The notes below the pieces were generated by a model. The model was not told where the DNA came from, searched no databases, and saw nothing but the letters and a program-made list of their open reading frames with translations. Positions 1 through 8,112 of a stretch of 21,247 nt of DNA are shown here, one piece after another. How positions within the stretch are numbered: the first letter of the stretch is position 1; every line of letters starts with the position of its first letter. The DNA comes from Candidatus Ryanbacteria bacterium RIFCSPLOWO2_12_FULL_47_9c. GTDB taxonomy: Bacteria > Patescibacteriota > Minisyncoccia > Ryanbacterales > GWA2-47-10b. The DNA lies in NCBI GenBank assembly GCA_001821795.1, contig MHOB01000033.1, forward strand, positions 1,239-22,485. The letters are read 5' to 3'. The position numbers were made by a program, and so were the translations under genes.

Positions 1-1316
1 ACCGTCATACTTTCCGCCGCGCGTCCCATGCGCCCGGCATATCCCTGTGCTACGCGCGAAACGCGCTTCCCGCCCTTGAGCGCGATTGTCGCGGTTTGTC
101 CTCCCAGCATCTTTGCGACGAAAATCGATGCCATCATGAGGAACCCAAGAGTGACAAATTGGATAATGATTGAAATATTTCCCGTGATTGACGCAAATGC
201 CTCTCCTCTCGCGTTGAGCAGGGTATCGGTAATTGATTCGTGGTCTTGTATCATCCGCGCGACCGTGCCGCTCTTTATCATGACGAACGTGAGATAAAGG
301 AAGAACATGTAAGCGGGATAGAAAAATGACTGCTCAAATAGTTTTCGGAGCCATGTATTTGCCAGTCCCATCGTGCCGGGAAGCACGTAGAAAAGAAACG
401 CAATCGGCGAAAGTATAAGGAGTATCCAGAGCGCAACGATGCGCGCGATCAGTATCAGCGCTCCTGCAACAAGGACAAAAATAGCAATGCCCAAAAGAAT
501 CAAGCCCGCGATAAGGGCAATGATCATGCTCCAGGTAGTGCTTTCTACACCCTTGGATTTAAAATTACTATTTTGGTCGTCAAAGATTTTTTGTGGTTGA
601 AATCCCTGAATAAAACTGCCGGACAGGTCGCGCGCTGTTTTGCCGCCCCTTGTTTCGACCGTGCCCATATTTTGATAAAATGTGTTTCCGAGGGCGTTGG
701 ATGCGTCAATAACAACCCCGGCGATTGAAAGACTGAAATTTACCAGAAGTGCGGAGATCACAAGCCGCGCGAGAAGTGCTTTTGAGCCGTAAGATTGTAT
801 GCCAAGAATAATCGAGATTGCGATAATCAAAAGCACAAATATGTAGAGAATATTTACCACGTCCCGGGTAATTTGCCATCCTTCCACAACGATCCGCTGT
901 TTTTGGAAACTTGTATTTTGAATTTGGATGACAACGTCAAAAAATTGGCCTGCGAGGGAAAGGACGTTGCCCGCGATGGTAAGAAGACCAGTCAAAATCG
1001 CGGCTATAAATTCTCGAACGCAGGCACGCACCGAGATGTCTGAACTAAATTCGCATACTCCATCCGGGCCAAAATCGCGCGCTTGCACTGCATTCTCTGA
1101 AATACTATCGCCGCTGTTTCCCGAATCATCAATTGGCTCGCCGGTGTCTCCTCCGGTGTCTACCTCCTCGGTGGTTCCGTCTTGTCCGGTTTGCTGTGCT
1201 TGTGCGTCGCGCGCGGAAATTACGAACGGCGCCAGAATTGATGCGGTAAAAAATGGCAGCGCGGCAATAAGTAGCGTGGTGACGATACAATTTTTTACTC
1301 TTCGGGAAACTATCAT
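1..1316 (-). CDS. VirB6/TrbL-like polytopic membrane protein (3' end outside window)
   Basis: I read an uninterrupted frame of 438 codons from the ATG at 1316 to the left window edge, so the C-terminus is missing. The N-terminus is a signal-type helix ending in an A-Q-A-Q site near residue 40, followed by an acidic Asp/Gly/Thr-rich linker. About seven hydrophobic segments follow (roughly residues 103-128, 150-172, 178-200, 253-285, 287-312, 325-350, 385-408), and the last visible stretch is basic and Gly-rich. This is the layout of the VirB6/TrbL family, the inner-membrane channel subunit of type IV secretion systems, found beside pilus or secretion ATPase genes in many Patescibacteria. It starts 3 nt after the stop of the upstream gene, so the two are surely co-transcribed. 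Family assignment is by topology and context, not by a diagnostic motif. Confidence 0.72.
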   Translation of the reverse strand, partial: MIVSRRVKNCIVTTLLIAALPFFTASILAPFVISARDAQAQQTGQDGTTEEVDTGGDTGEPIDDSGNSGDSISENAVQARDFGPDGVCEFSSDISVRACVREFIAAILTGLLTIAGNVLSLAGQFFDVVIQIQNTSFQKQRIVVEGWQITRDVVNILYIFVLLIIAISIILGIQSYGSKALLARLVISALLVNFSLSIAGVVIDASNALGNTFYQNMGTVETRGGKTARDLSGSFIQGFQPQKIFDDQNSNFKSKGVESTTWSMIIALIAGLILLGIAIFVLVAGALILIARIVALWILLILSPIAFLFYVLPGTMGLANTWLRKLFEQSFFYPAYMFFLYLTFVMIKSGTVARMIQDHESITDTLLNARGEAFASITGNISIIIQFVTLGFLMMASIFVAKMLGGQTATIALKGGKRVSRVAQGYAGRMGRAAESMT

Positions 1317-1319
1317 AAA

Positions 1320-2180
1320 TTAATTTGAAAGGCCTTCCTCAAGCGCGACCTTGATGAGACCCGCGAAGATCGCGACGATAAGTTCGGTTATTTCATCAGT
1401 CGATATAATATCTTCAAGATCGGTCCCGACTGTTTTCGTTATCCGATCTGCAATTGCTTTCGCCGGGGTTTTGATAGTCCACTGCTTGCAAAATTTTGCC
1501 GTGCGCTGGGTACATTTGATATTGGGGAAATATCCGCCGCTTGATTGGGACGCGTCTTTGAATTTATTTTCCGCTTGCGCTCTCCGCCTTTTTGTCTCGT
1601 CCATGAGCTCAAAGTATGTCATGTAGCGGTTATTTTGCATTTGCTGGAGTTCAAGGTACGCGCCCAGCCGGCCGTTATCAAAGTCTTCGTAGAAGTTGTT
1701 AAGTTGCCCCTCTACGTTGTTAAAAACGCGATTCATAGTGCACTGCGCGCGCCGCTCGAATCGTTTTCTGCCCGTCTCCCCGATATCTAGAACAAAATTT
1801 GGGATAATGTTTGAACAGAAAAAGTTCGGGTCCCCGGTAAGTTTTGTTCCCAATTCTTCAACAAATACGCCGCTTGCTTCTTCGGCAACGTCCTTGAAAA
1901 ATTGCTCCGGATTCTCGATGAATATGGGGCTTCCTTGAAAACCGCCCGCCGCCCATTCTTTTATTTTTTCAAGAAGCAGCTGGGTTGCCATTTCTTTTAA
2001 GCCAAACGCGATAAAGTCTGTGGAAATTGCGGTGATGCCGAATAGTCCTGCTTCTTTTTCTTCGAGGACAGCGTCGGAAACAGGGACGGAGAGGCCCTCG
2101 GCATATGCGAGAAATTGGGCAAAAATCAAACTGATGATTGTCTGCCCTGCGATAAAAATACGCGTAAATTTGTATTTCAT
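1320..2180 (-). CDS. Exported hypothetical protein of the VirB6-linked operon
   Basis: A 286-residue protein with a clear signal peptide (basic start, hydrophobic residues 8-24, A-Y-A cleavage site before Glu28). The mature part is mostly helical and charged, with four cysteines (122, 147, 223, 231) that could form two disulfides outside the cytoplasm, and a hydrophobic stretch near the C-terminus (about 265-281). Its ATG overlaps the TGA of the upstream gene by 4 nt (ATGA), and it ends 3 nt before the VirB6-like start, so it is translated in step with both. I do not recognise a named family. Context suggests a periplasmic or surface partner of a type IV secretion or pilus-like machine; that is inference. 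Confidence 0.75.
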   Translation of the reverse strand: MKYKFTRIFIAGQTIISLIFAQFLAYAEGLSVPVSDAVLEEKEAGLFGITAISTDFIAFGLKEMATQLLLEKIKEWAAGGFQGSPIFIENPEQFFKDVAEEASGVFVEELGTKLTGDPNFFCSNIIPNFVLDIGETGRKRFERRAQCTMNRVFNNVEGQLNNFYEDFDNGRLGAYLELQQMQNNRYMTYFELMDETKRRRAQAENKFKDASQSSGGYFPNIKCTQRTAKFCKQWTIKTPAKAIADRITKTVGTDLEDIISTDEITELIVAIFAGLIKVALEEGLSN

Positions 2181-3130
2181 AATTTCTCGGTGAATGTTTG
2201 GAGAAATGCTCCCCCCTCGCTTTTCTCAAAAGCCAGTTTGTTCTCGTCAAAAAGTTTTTTTACATTCTCTAAAAATTTCGCGCTTTCCCGGACGCTATTG
2301 CGGTAGTTTATGGCGCCTATGTAACCCAAGAGCGGATCTTCCTCAAATGCGGCAAGCTGGCCAAAACTTTCGGTGGTGCCCGCAAAAATATTCAGGAGCT
2401 CTGCTTGAACGTGTTCTGCGCCCTTGGGAACCGCAATCTCATTGAGCTCACGCCCGCCTTTTTCAAAAAGGGTTTTCTGAAGTTGCATTCGTGATTTGAT
2501 TGATATAAAGTTTTTCTCTCCCGAAGTATTATCTTTCGTATAGTTTTCGAAATCTTTTATGAGCACCAGGCGAGATTGCAATTCCGGTCCCGAGAAGTAT
2601 TTTGCGAGCACCGTGCCGGTTTCGTTAAAATAATTTCGCAACGTCTGCTCGCTGCTTGTTTTTATATTCTCTGCGGAATACCGTTGGCGCGACAGATACT
2701 CTTTTGTATCCGTTGCAAGATTTTTTACGACGAGTTCTTTCGTGCGCGGATCAATTTCCAACGAGTCACGCCGGATTGTTCCGTCTTCACCGACACGGCT
2801 TCTGAAGAAATCCTCGAGGGTCTTCAGATACGTATTTGTCAGCGATGGAGTTTTATCTTTCGTTTCGCTTGCCTGATCATTTAGGGTTTTTTCTTCGTTG
2901 TCGTTAAGCCCGTCGCCATCGCTGTCGGGATTGTACACGTCAGTGCCCTGAAGGTTTTCTTCCCAGTCAGCCAAGCCATCGCCATCGGAATCTTTGGACT
3001 CATCGCGCTCAACTTGGGCAGATATTTTTCTTTCCGGTGTTTTTATTGCGTCAGAAGAGGAACCAATCCACAGGAGTCCTACGGCTACAAACGCGCTCCC
3101 CGCGACAACGATAAATTTTTTTGTTGGCAT
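2177..3130 (-). CDS. Membrane-anchored thrombospondin type 3 repeat (calcium-binding) protein
   Basis: A 317-residue protein. Residues 5-24 form a single hydrophobic N-terminal segment. Two acidic calcium-binding loops follow, at about 47-58 and 69-80, each with the D-x-D-x-D-G pattern and trailing acidic residues typical of thrombospondin type 3/EF-like loops. The rest is a helical, charged domain with no motif I can name. I start it at ATG 3130 rather than the in-frame TTG at 3139, because the ATG gives a natural Met-Pro-Thr-Lys-Lys start before the hydrophobic segment. An extended -10 promoter lies about 40 nt upstream. First gene of a three-gene minus-strand operon with an ATGA overlap to the next gene. 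Probable role: calcium-stabilised extracytoplasmic component of the secretion module (inference). Confidence 0.8.
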   Translation of the reverse strand: MPTKKFIVVAGSAFVAVGLLWIGSSSDAIKTPERKISAQVERDESKDSDGDGLADWEENLQGTDVYNPDSDGDGLNDNEEKTLNDQASETKDKTPSLTNTYLKTLEDFFRSRVGEDGTIRRDSLEIDPRTKELVVKNLATDTKEYLSRQRYSAENIKTSSEQTLRNYFNETGTVLAKYFSGPELQSRLVLIKDFENYTKDNTSGEKNFISIKSRMQLQKTLFEKGGRELNEIAVPKGAEHVQAELLNIFAGTTESFGQLAAFEEDPLLGYIGAINYRNSVRESAKFLENVKKLFDENKLAFEKSEGGAFLQTFTEKL

Positions 3131-3168
3131 GTATGTCAAAACGAAGGCGGCTACAATGCGCCTACACT

Positions 3169-3177
3169 ATTATAGCA
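3169..3177 (-). promoter_or_regulatory. Extended -10 promoter of the secretion operon
   Basis: On the minus strand the bases read TGCTATAAT, a perfect -10 hexamer with the TGN extension; no good -35 box is seen, which extended -10 promoters can do without. The predicted start leaves a leader of roughly 30 nt before ATG 3130. Confidence 0.6.
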
Positions 3178-3197
3178 TTGGATATGTTGTTTAAGAC

Positions 3198-3229
3198 TTG
3201 TGGATAAAGGATGGAAACGGGGTTATACT
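3198..3229 (+). promoter_or_regulatory. Promoter for the cysteine-rich exported protein
   Basis: A TATACT -10 box at 3224-3229 with a weak TTGTGG -35 candidate at 3198-3203 (spacer 20, long). The -10 ends 7 nt before ATG 3237, so transcripts would start at or next to that codon. This rules out the earlier in-frame ATG-like start at 3198 as a practical start. Confidence 0.5.
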
Positions 3230-3236
3230 GAAGTTA

Positions 3237-4259
3237 ATGCGGAGGAAAATGATAGCTCCGGTGGCAATTTTCATCGCAATTGTTGTTGTTGGCGGCATGT
3301 TTTTGTATTCGCAAAGACCAAAGAGCTTACCTCAAGAAACGTTTCCGGCGCTCCCTCCAACTGATAATGTGTACCCTCCTTTGCAACCTGAACCTTCCTC
3401 GCCGCCCCCACAGATTCCTCCGCCAGCGGAACCTACATCTCCCGTAATGCCACAAAGCAAGAAAAAAGAATTGCGCGAGAGCGTTTCTTTTAGTAAAGAA
3501 CTTATTGATATTCTGGACACTTTTAAAACGCTTGAGGAATTTCCCAATCTCGTCGTACCCCCACAGTCTTCTCTCGGAGGCGAATTGAAGCCGCCTCCCG
3601 GGCCCGTTACTGGCGGCGAGGGAGAATTTGCGATACCGGTAAAGTATCGTGAAAAACTTGCGGACGTTGAAAAAGCTCTTGTGAAAGTTGGATATATTCG
3701 TGAAGAGGAAAAAGTGGCAAATTTTGAATTGGTGGAAAACATCCAGCGCCAGCAGAGACGATTCATAGAGTTTATGGCGTCTCAACCAAACGACAAATAT
3801 TATTCCGTTCCCGGCAATAAAGAGCGCGCTCTTCGTTCCATTGATATTGACATTCCCCAGGTTGTGGAAGCGCGGCGGGAATACTTCCGCTCACTCTCGC
3901 AGGAAGAACAAAAACGCGTTCTTGCGGGTTTTTCGCCGACGAGAGAAAACATTTTTAGCCGCGCGCTGTCACTCTTCTATCCGGCAACGGCAAACGCACA
4001 AATTTATGGCATCTGGGATTCGTATGCGTTCTGCTATAAAAGCTTGGGTCCCGGGGGAAGAGTGCCGGGCTTTGCGATTTACTGGTATAGCTGTAATAGC
4101 GGACTCTTTTGTTCATACGGCTGTGCGTATGAATATGATTGCGCTCCTTTTGGGGCTTCTTGCAATGTGCCGCTCGGATGTCTTAATCTCATCTGTGAAG
4201 CATTTCTGCATTCAATTGCGAATATGCCCGTGGGGCAGTACGAGTGTGGGTGTGGATAA
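3237..4259 (+). CDS. Exported proline-rich protein with cysteine-rich C-terminal domain
   Basis: About 340 residues from ATG 3237; an in-frame ATG at 3249 preceded by GGAGG (spacing 3 nt) is an alternative. An N-terminal hydrophobic segment acts as anchor or signal, then a Pro-rich linker of about 60 residues, a charged helical middle, and a hydrophobic stretch ending in A-T-A-N-A-Q, which looks like an internal signal-peptidase site. The final 85 residues after it hold ten cysteines plus many Tyr and Gly, suggesting a small disulfide-bonded domain. No family is recognised. It diverges from the secretion operon across a short promoter region, so a link to that surface machinery is plausible. 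Its last 71 bases overlap the end of rsmA on the other strand. Confidence 0.75.
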   Translation: MRRKMIAPVAIFIAIVVVGGMFLYSQRPKSLPQETFPALPPTDNVYPPLQPEPSSPPPQIPPPAEPTSPVMPQSKKKELRESVSFSKELIDILDTFKTLEEFPNLVVPPQSSLGGELKPPPGPVTGGEGEFAIPVKYREKLADVEKALVKVGYIREEEKVANFELVENIQRQQRRFIEFMASQPNDKYYSVPGNKERALRSIDIDIPQVVEARREYFRSLSQEEQKRVLAGFSPTRENIFSRALSLFYPATANAQIYGIWDSYAFCYKSLGPGGRVPGFAIYWYSCNSGLFCSYGCAYEYDCAPFGASCNVPLGCLNLICEAFLHSIANMPVGQYECGCG

Positions 4260-4977
4260 CGGACGCCCAATCGCTCAATGTAAGTTCTTGCGGGCGCTTG
4301 TGTGAATTGATCCCGAGAGAATTTTTAAGCGTCTTCCGTTTTTGGGAAAATGCTTTTTTTGTCAGGGAGAAAAAAACGCTCTCATCAATTTTCTTTTTCT
4401 CGAAGAAAGATTTTTTCTTTTTTGTGATGGTAATAAGCGCGGAATCAACTTTTGGTTCTGGATGAAAATATCTTCTCGGAACTTTTCGCATTATTTTTGG
4501 ATCAGCGTATGCTCGTACGGAAAGCGCGAGCAAATTCATTGACGGGGGTGCCGCGCAGACGCGGCGCGCGACCTCGTATTGGATAAGAAGCGTCATGGAC
4601 TGTGTTTGTGCGGCAAGGAATTTTCGGATGAATCGCGAGGTAAGATAGTATGGGATATTCGCGACAATTTTGAATTTTTTGGGGAGCGCGAGTTTTGTTT
4701 TGATGGCGTCACCCTCCACGATAGAGAGATTTTCCGCATCACTGAATTTTTTCCGTAAAAACTCGCAGAGCCGCTTATCTTTTTCAACGGCGATGACGCG
4801 TCGCGCCTGATGGATAAGCGCTTCGGTCAGAATTCCCTTGCCCGGTCCCACCTCTAAAACCGTGTCTGATCGTGTGACTTTCGCCGCGCGGATAATCGCG
4901 GATATAATCGTGCGTGAGTGGAGAAAGTGTTGTCCCAGAAGCTTATTTGGCCGCATGTTATCAGATTGAAATTTCAT
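4189..4977 (-). CDS. rsmA: 16S rRNA dimethyladenosine transferase RsmA (KsgA)
   Basis: SAM-dependent enzyme that dimethylates two adjacent adenosines in helix 45 of 16S rRNA during small-subunit assembly. Visible motifs: G-Q-H-F-L at residues 15-19, the SAM-binding E-V-G-P-G-K-G at 42-48, an acidic E65 after strand 2, D90, and the catalytic N-I-P-Y at 107-110; length 262 is normal. Start: ATG 4977 overlaps the end of uvrD by 17 nt; ATG 4956, 4 nt after the uvrD stop and giving Met-Arg-Pro-Asn-Lys, is equally good, and neither has a Shine-Dalgarno site. The usual family C-terminus ends around the R-P-Q-E-L-T-L-S-D-W stretch; about 20 further residues lie opposite the end of the cysteine-rich gene. 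Confidence 0.95.
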   Translation of the reverse strand: MKFQSDNMRPNKLLGQHFLHSRTIISAIIRAAKVTRSDTVLEVGPGKGILTEALIHQARRVIAVEKDKRLCEFLRKKFSDAENLSIVEGDAIKTKLALPKKFKIVANIPYYLTSRFIRKFLAAQTQSMTLLIQYEVARRVCAAPPSMNLLALSVRAYADPKIMRKVPRRYFHPEPKVDSALITITKKKKSFFEKKKIDESVFFSLTKKAFSQKRKTLKNSLGINSHKRPQELTLSDWASVIHTHTRTAPRAYSQLNAEMLHR

Positions 4978-6880
4978 CGTCGTTATATTCCCCGGCGCGC
5001 AGGGCGAGATCCGTGCCGCTCACAAGCTCCTGGGGGATCTCCCCAAGGAATCGGGAAGGGTCATTAAACATAACTTCCCCGTAAATCATGCGCTGCCGCG
5101 TGAGCGTAATAGCGATTTTTTCTTTTGCGCGCGTCAGTGCGACGTAAAAAAGTCTTCGTTCTTCTTCAAGCTCTGACGGCGTTTGCGAAAGAGAGTGGGG
5201 AAAGAGTCCCTCTTCCATTCCCGCGATGATGACAACATCAAACTCAAGTCCTTTCGCCGCGTGCGCGGTCAGCAATGTGACGCGCGAGTCCTTATCTTCT
5301 ATTTCGGTTTCTTGTGTTGAGAGAGAGGCCTCGGAAAGAAGTTTTATGATTCCCTCCGGCGCTTCATCTTTGTCGTATTTTTTCGCGACGGATAAGAGTT
5401 CCTGAATATTTTCCCACCGATCGTGCTCGGCTTTGTTATCTTTATAATGTGCGCGGAATCCCGCTTCTTTCAGCACAGTTGCCAATACTGTTGAAGCGCT
5501 TTCACTCATTGCCGCCTTTTTAATTTTTTCTATAATCACTTCGAATTTTTTTATTTTTTCTTTTTCGTGTGCGGCCAGCGGTTTACTTCCGATATATTTA
5601 AGCGTCAATACTTTTCCAATCCCACGCGGAGGGCTGTTGATTATACGTTTTAGAGAGAGCAAATCATTTTCGTTGAGCGCGTATCTTAGGTACGCAAGGG
5701 CATCTTTCACTTCCTTTCGTTCGTAAAATTTTACTCCAGCGATTAGCCGGTATGGTATATTTTTTTTCAAGAACGCTTCTTCCAGGGCGCGCGATTGAGC
5801 GTTTGTCCGAAAGAGAACCGCGATCTGGCCGGCCTGAACTTTGGATCCCACGAGATGGGCGATGTACTCTGCGATGAACATCCCCTCTTGCCTTTCGTTT
5901 TCGAGGATCGTCAGGGTTATGGTTTCTCCCGCTTCTTTCGTTGAACGGAGATTTTTTTCTTTCCGTTCTTTGTTGTGTTGGATTACGGCGTTTGCCGCCT
6001 CCAGGATCAATTGGGTTGAGCGATAATTTTCTTCGAGCGTGATTACTCTTGCGTCCGGCCAGTCCATTTCAAACTGGAGTAGATTTCGCCAGTCGGCCCC
6101 CCGCCACGAGTAAATCGCTTGGTCAATATCTCCCACCACCGCAATATTGCCGTGCGAAGCGAGAAACCGCATGAGGATGTATTGGGCATGATTGGTATCT
6201 TGGTATTCATCAACATGAATGTGCGACCACCGGTTTTCGTACCATGTGCGCGCGGCTTCTGATCGTTGAAGAAGTAAAACTGGTTTTAAAAGAAGGTCAT
6301 CGAAATCAAGACCCTTTAACTTTTGCAACCGTGTTTCGTAGGCGTTGTAGAGTGCCGCAAGAGTTTTTTGGTAAGGGGTATCGTCATCTTGTTTTGCAAA
6401 GTCATCCGCGGTGATAAGTTCGTTTTTTAAATTTCTGATGATTGCCCTAATGCGCGGTGGCGGATAATTGTCTGGGTCGAGCTCGTGCTCTCGGATGAGG
6501 TCTTTAATAATTGATTTTGAATCTTCTTCGTCGAGTATACTGAAATTCTTTGGGATGCCGTTCAACGATCCATGTTGCCGCATGATGTGGACTCCAAGGG
6601 AGTGAAATGTGCCCATAAAAGGACCGGCGGCCGCGTTGACTGCGATTTTTTCTTTCTTTAGAAGCGTGTACACGCGAGCACGCATCTCTTCGGCGGCCTT
6701 ATTGGTAAAAGTCACCGCGAGTATCTGTGCGGGATCAACGCCTTGGCGGATAAGGTATGCAATTCTGTGCGCAATTGTTTTTGTCTTCCCTGAGCCCGCC
6801 CCCGCAACTATAAGTAACGGTCCTGTGGTATAAAGAACCGCTTCCTGCTGACGCTCATTGAGACCCTCCAAAATGGTCAT
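4961..6880 (-). CDS. uvrD: UvrD/PcrA-type superfamily 1 DNA helicase
   Basis: ATP-driven 3'-5' helicase for nucleotide-excision/mismatch repair and removal of protein roadblocks. Over 639 residues all SF1A motifs are visible in order: Walker A G-A-G-S-G-K-T (27-33), F-T-N-K-A-A, G-T-F-H-S (90-94), Walker B D-E-Y-Q (224-227), Q-A-I-Y-S-W-R-G (254-261), L-E-E-N-Y-R-S-T, and near the end T-A-H-A-A-K-G-L-E-F and V-A-L-T-R-A. I chose ATG 6880 because Met-Thr-Ile-Leu-Glu-Gly-Leu-Asn is the canonical family start and a good promoter sits just upstream; the open frame extends to 7066, but those codons cover the promoter. Shorter than typical PcrA because the C-terminal tail is mostly absent. Operon with rsmA. 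Confidence 0.96.
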   Translation of the reverse strand: MTILEGLNERQQEAVLYTTGPLLIVAGAGSGKTKTIAHRIAYLIRQGVDPAQILAVTFTNKAAEEMRARVYTLLKKEKIAVNAAAGPFMGTFHSLGVHIMRQHGSLNGIPKNFSILDEEDSKSIIKDLIREHELDPDNYPPPRIRAIIRNLKNELITADDFAKQDDDTPYQKTLAALYNAYETRLQKLKGLDFDDLLLKPVLLLQRSEAARTWYENRWSHIHVDEYQDTNHAQYILMRFLASHGNIAVVGDIDQAIYSWRGADWRNLLQFEMDWPDARVITLEENYRSTQLILEAANAVIQHNKERKEKNLRSTKEAGETITLTILENERQEGMFIAEYIAHLVGSKVQAGQIAVLFRTNAQSRALEEAFLKKNIPYRLIAGVKFYERKEVKDALAYLRYALNENDLLSLKRIINSPPRGIGKVLTLKYIGSKPLAAHEKEKIKKFEVIIEKIKKAAMSESASTVLATVLKEAGFRAHYKDNKAEHDRWENIQELLSVAKKYDKDEAPEGIIKLLSEASLSTQETEIEDKDSRVTLLTAHAAKGLEFDVVIIAGMEEGLFPHSLSQTPSELEEERRLFYVALTRAKEKIAITLTRQRMIYGEVMFNDPSRFLGEIPQELVSGTDLALRAGEYNDDEISI

Positions 6881-6886
6881 GATACG

Positions 6887-6915
6887 AGTATAGGGTGGGC
6901 GGAAATTTGTTGCAA
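6887..6915 (-). promoter_or_regulatory. uvrD-rsmA promoter, apparently leaderless
   Basis: On the minus strand TTGCAA (6915-6910), 17-bp spacer, TATACT (6892-6887). The -10 box ends 6 nt before the uvrD ATG, so transcription should begin on or next to the start codon, giving a leaderless mRNA. Confidence 0.7.
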
Positions 6916-6944
6916 TATAAGGCAAAAACGGTATCCACATGTTA

Positions 6945-6973
6945 TTGAGTAAATCATTGGGGGGTGGTATACT
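6945..6973 (+). promoter_or_regulatory. Promoter of the LysM-M23 hydrolase gene
   Basis: TTGAGT (6945-6950), 17-bp spacer, TATACT (6968-6973), with a TGG extended -10 immediately before it. Predicted start near 6980, leaving about 60 nt of leader. It diverges from the uvrD promoter; the 161-bp intergenic region (6881-7041) holds nothing else I can identify except a short inverted pair CAGAT/ATCTG at 7005-7025. Confidence 0.7.
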
Positions 6974-7041
6974 GAAGAATAACGGTTGGATGGATTTTTG
7001 ATCCAGATTATTAACGAAAGATCTGAACGGAAATACTCTTT

Positions 7042-8112
7042 TTGGAAGATCAGAAAGGAAAATCAAAGGCGGCGTCTAAAAAACTTCTTTTCCAAAAGAA
7101 GTTTTTGGCTCTTTGGCTTGTCGGGGCGACTTTAGCCGCCGTGATTCATGCGCGCGAGGCCGAGGCGTTAAGCATCAGTTCGTTTATTAAGTCTATTTTT
7201 GGTTTTGCGAACGACGAAGTTGTTGAGAAACAGCAAGATGTGTCTGAAGCGCCCCAAAAGCCGTTTCCTTTTCTCTCCGCAACCCCGCTGTTAGCGCTTG
7301 AACATGCCGAGGTTGAAATTGTTGATAACATCGCTCTCGTATCGACGGTCGGCCCGTTGGGGAATGTTGCGGAGGCCGCTGAAAGCAGTTCGTCGTATGA
7401 AATTTCGACTTACACGGTGCGCGAAGGAGATTCGCTAGGTCTCATTGCGCATTCATTTGGAGTTTCGGTCAATACAATTACATGGGCAAATAATATTCCG
7501 CGGGGCGGCGTCTTAACGCCGGGGCAGGTTCTTGTCATTCTCCCGGTATCCGGCGTGCGCCATACCGTAAGGGCTGGAGACACAATTAATTCGATTGCAA
7601 AAAAATATGATGGAAACGCGGACGACATCATTGACTTTAATGACTTTTCCATCAACGAGTCTCTTGAGGTCGGTACGGTTGTCATTATCCCTGATGGCGA
7701 GCTTCGTACGGAACCGGTAGAGCGAGAGCAGCCGCGAAAAATCGTACGGGGCGGCGGGCCTGAAATTATTGGTTACTATGCGCGGCCATTGAGTGGCGGG
7801 CGCAAAACTCAAGGAATCCATGGTTACAATGGCGTGGATATCGCAAATCCGCTTGGCTCACCAGTTTTTGCTTCTGCACCCGGAACCGTGATTGTGGCGC
7901 GCAACTCTGGCTGGAATGGAGGGTACGGACGGTACATTGTTGTTGCCCACCCCAATGGAACCCAGACGCTCTATGCGCACCTCAATGGCCTTGCAATAAC
8001 TGCAGGGGCTTCTGTATCGCGCGGGCAGACAATCGGTTTCGTAGGCAGTTCCGGAAAATCAACTGGCCCTCATCTCCATTTTGAAATCCGCGGCGCGAAG
8101 AATCCATTCTAA
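7042..8112 (+). CDS. LysM-LysM-M23 family peptidoglycan endopeptidase
   Basis: Zinc metallopeptidase that cuts peptide cross-links in peptidoglycan, for wall growth or division. From a TTG start, 356 residues: basic N-terminus then a membrane/signal helix (about 20-36, ending A-V-I-H-A-R-E-A), LysM domains at about 123-168 and 173-217 (each with Y/H-T-V-R-x-G-D), and a C-terminal M23 domain. Zinc and catalytic residues are visible: H260 and D266 (H-x5-D), H313 in Y-A-H-L, and H344/H346 in H-L-H-F-E. No ATG or GTG precedes the signal helix: an in-frame TGA at 7024 bounds the frame, so TTG 7042 is the only reasonable start even though its ribosome-binding site is weak. The gene stands alone between divergent uvrD and convergent comM. 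Confidence 0.9.
   Translation: MEDQKGKSKAASKKLLFQKKFLALWLVGATLAAVIHAREAEALSISSFIKSIFGFANDEVVEKQQDVSEAPQKPFPFLSATPLLALEHAEVEIVDNIALVSTVGPLGNVAEAAESSSSYEISTYTVREGDSLGLIAHSFGVSVNTITWANNIPRGGVLTPGQVLVILPVSGVRHTVRAGDTINSIAKKYDGNADDIIDFNDFSINESLEVGTVVIIPDGELRTEPVEREQPRKIVRGGGPEIIGYYARPLSGGRKTQGIHGYNGVDIANPLGSPVFASAPGTVIVARNSGWNGGYGRYIVVAHPNGTQTLYAHLNGLAITAGASVSRGQTIGFVGSSGKSTGPHLHFEIRGAKNPF

Noticed and set aside
28..1323. Plus-strand open frames at 28-297, 795-1043 and 928-1323
   Set aside because: They lie opposite the long minus-strand VirB6-like frame, which has a signal peptide, membrane segments and operon spacing; the plus frames have no promoter or ribosome-binding site.
3327..3785. Minus-strand frames opposite the proline-rich gene
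   Set aside because: Compositionally skewed shadows; the plus-strand gene has a promoter, signal helix and a Cys-patterned C-terminus.
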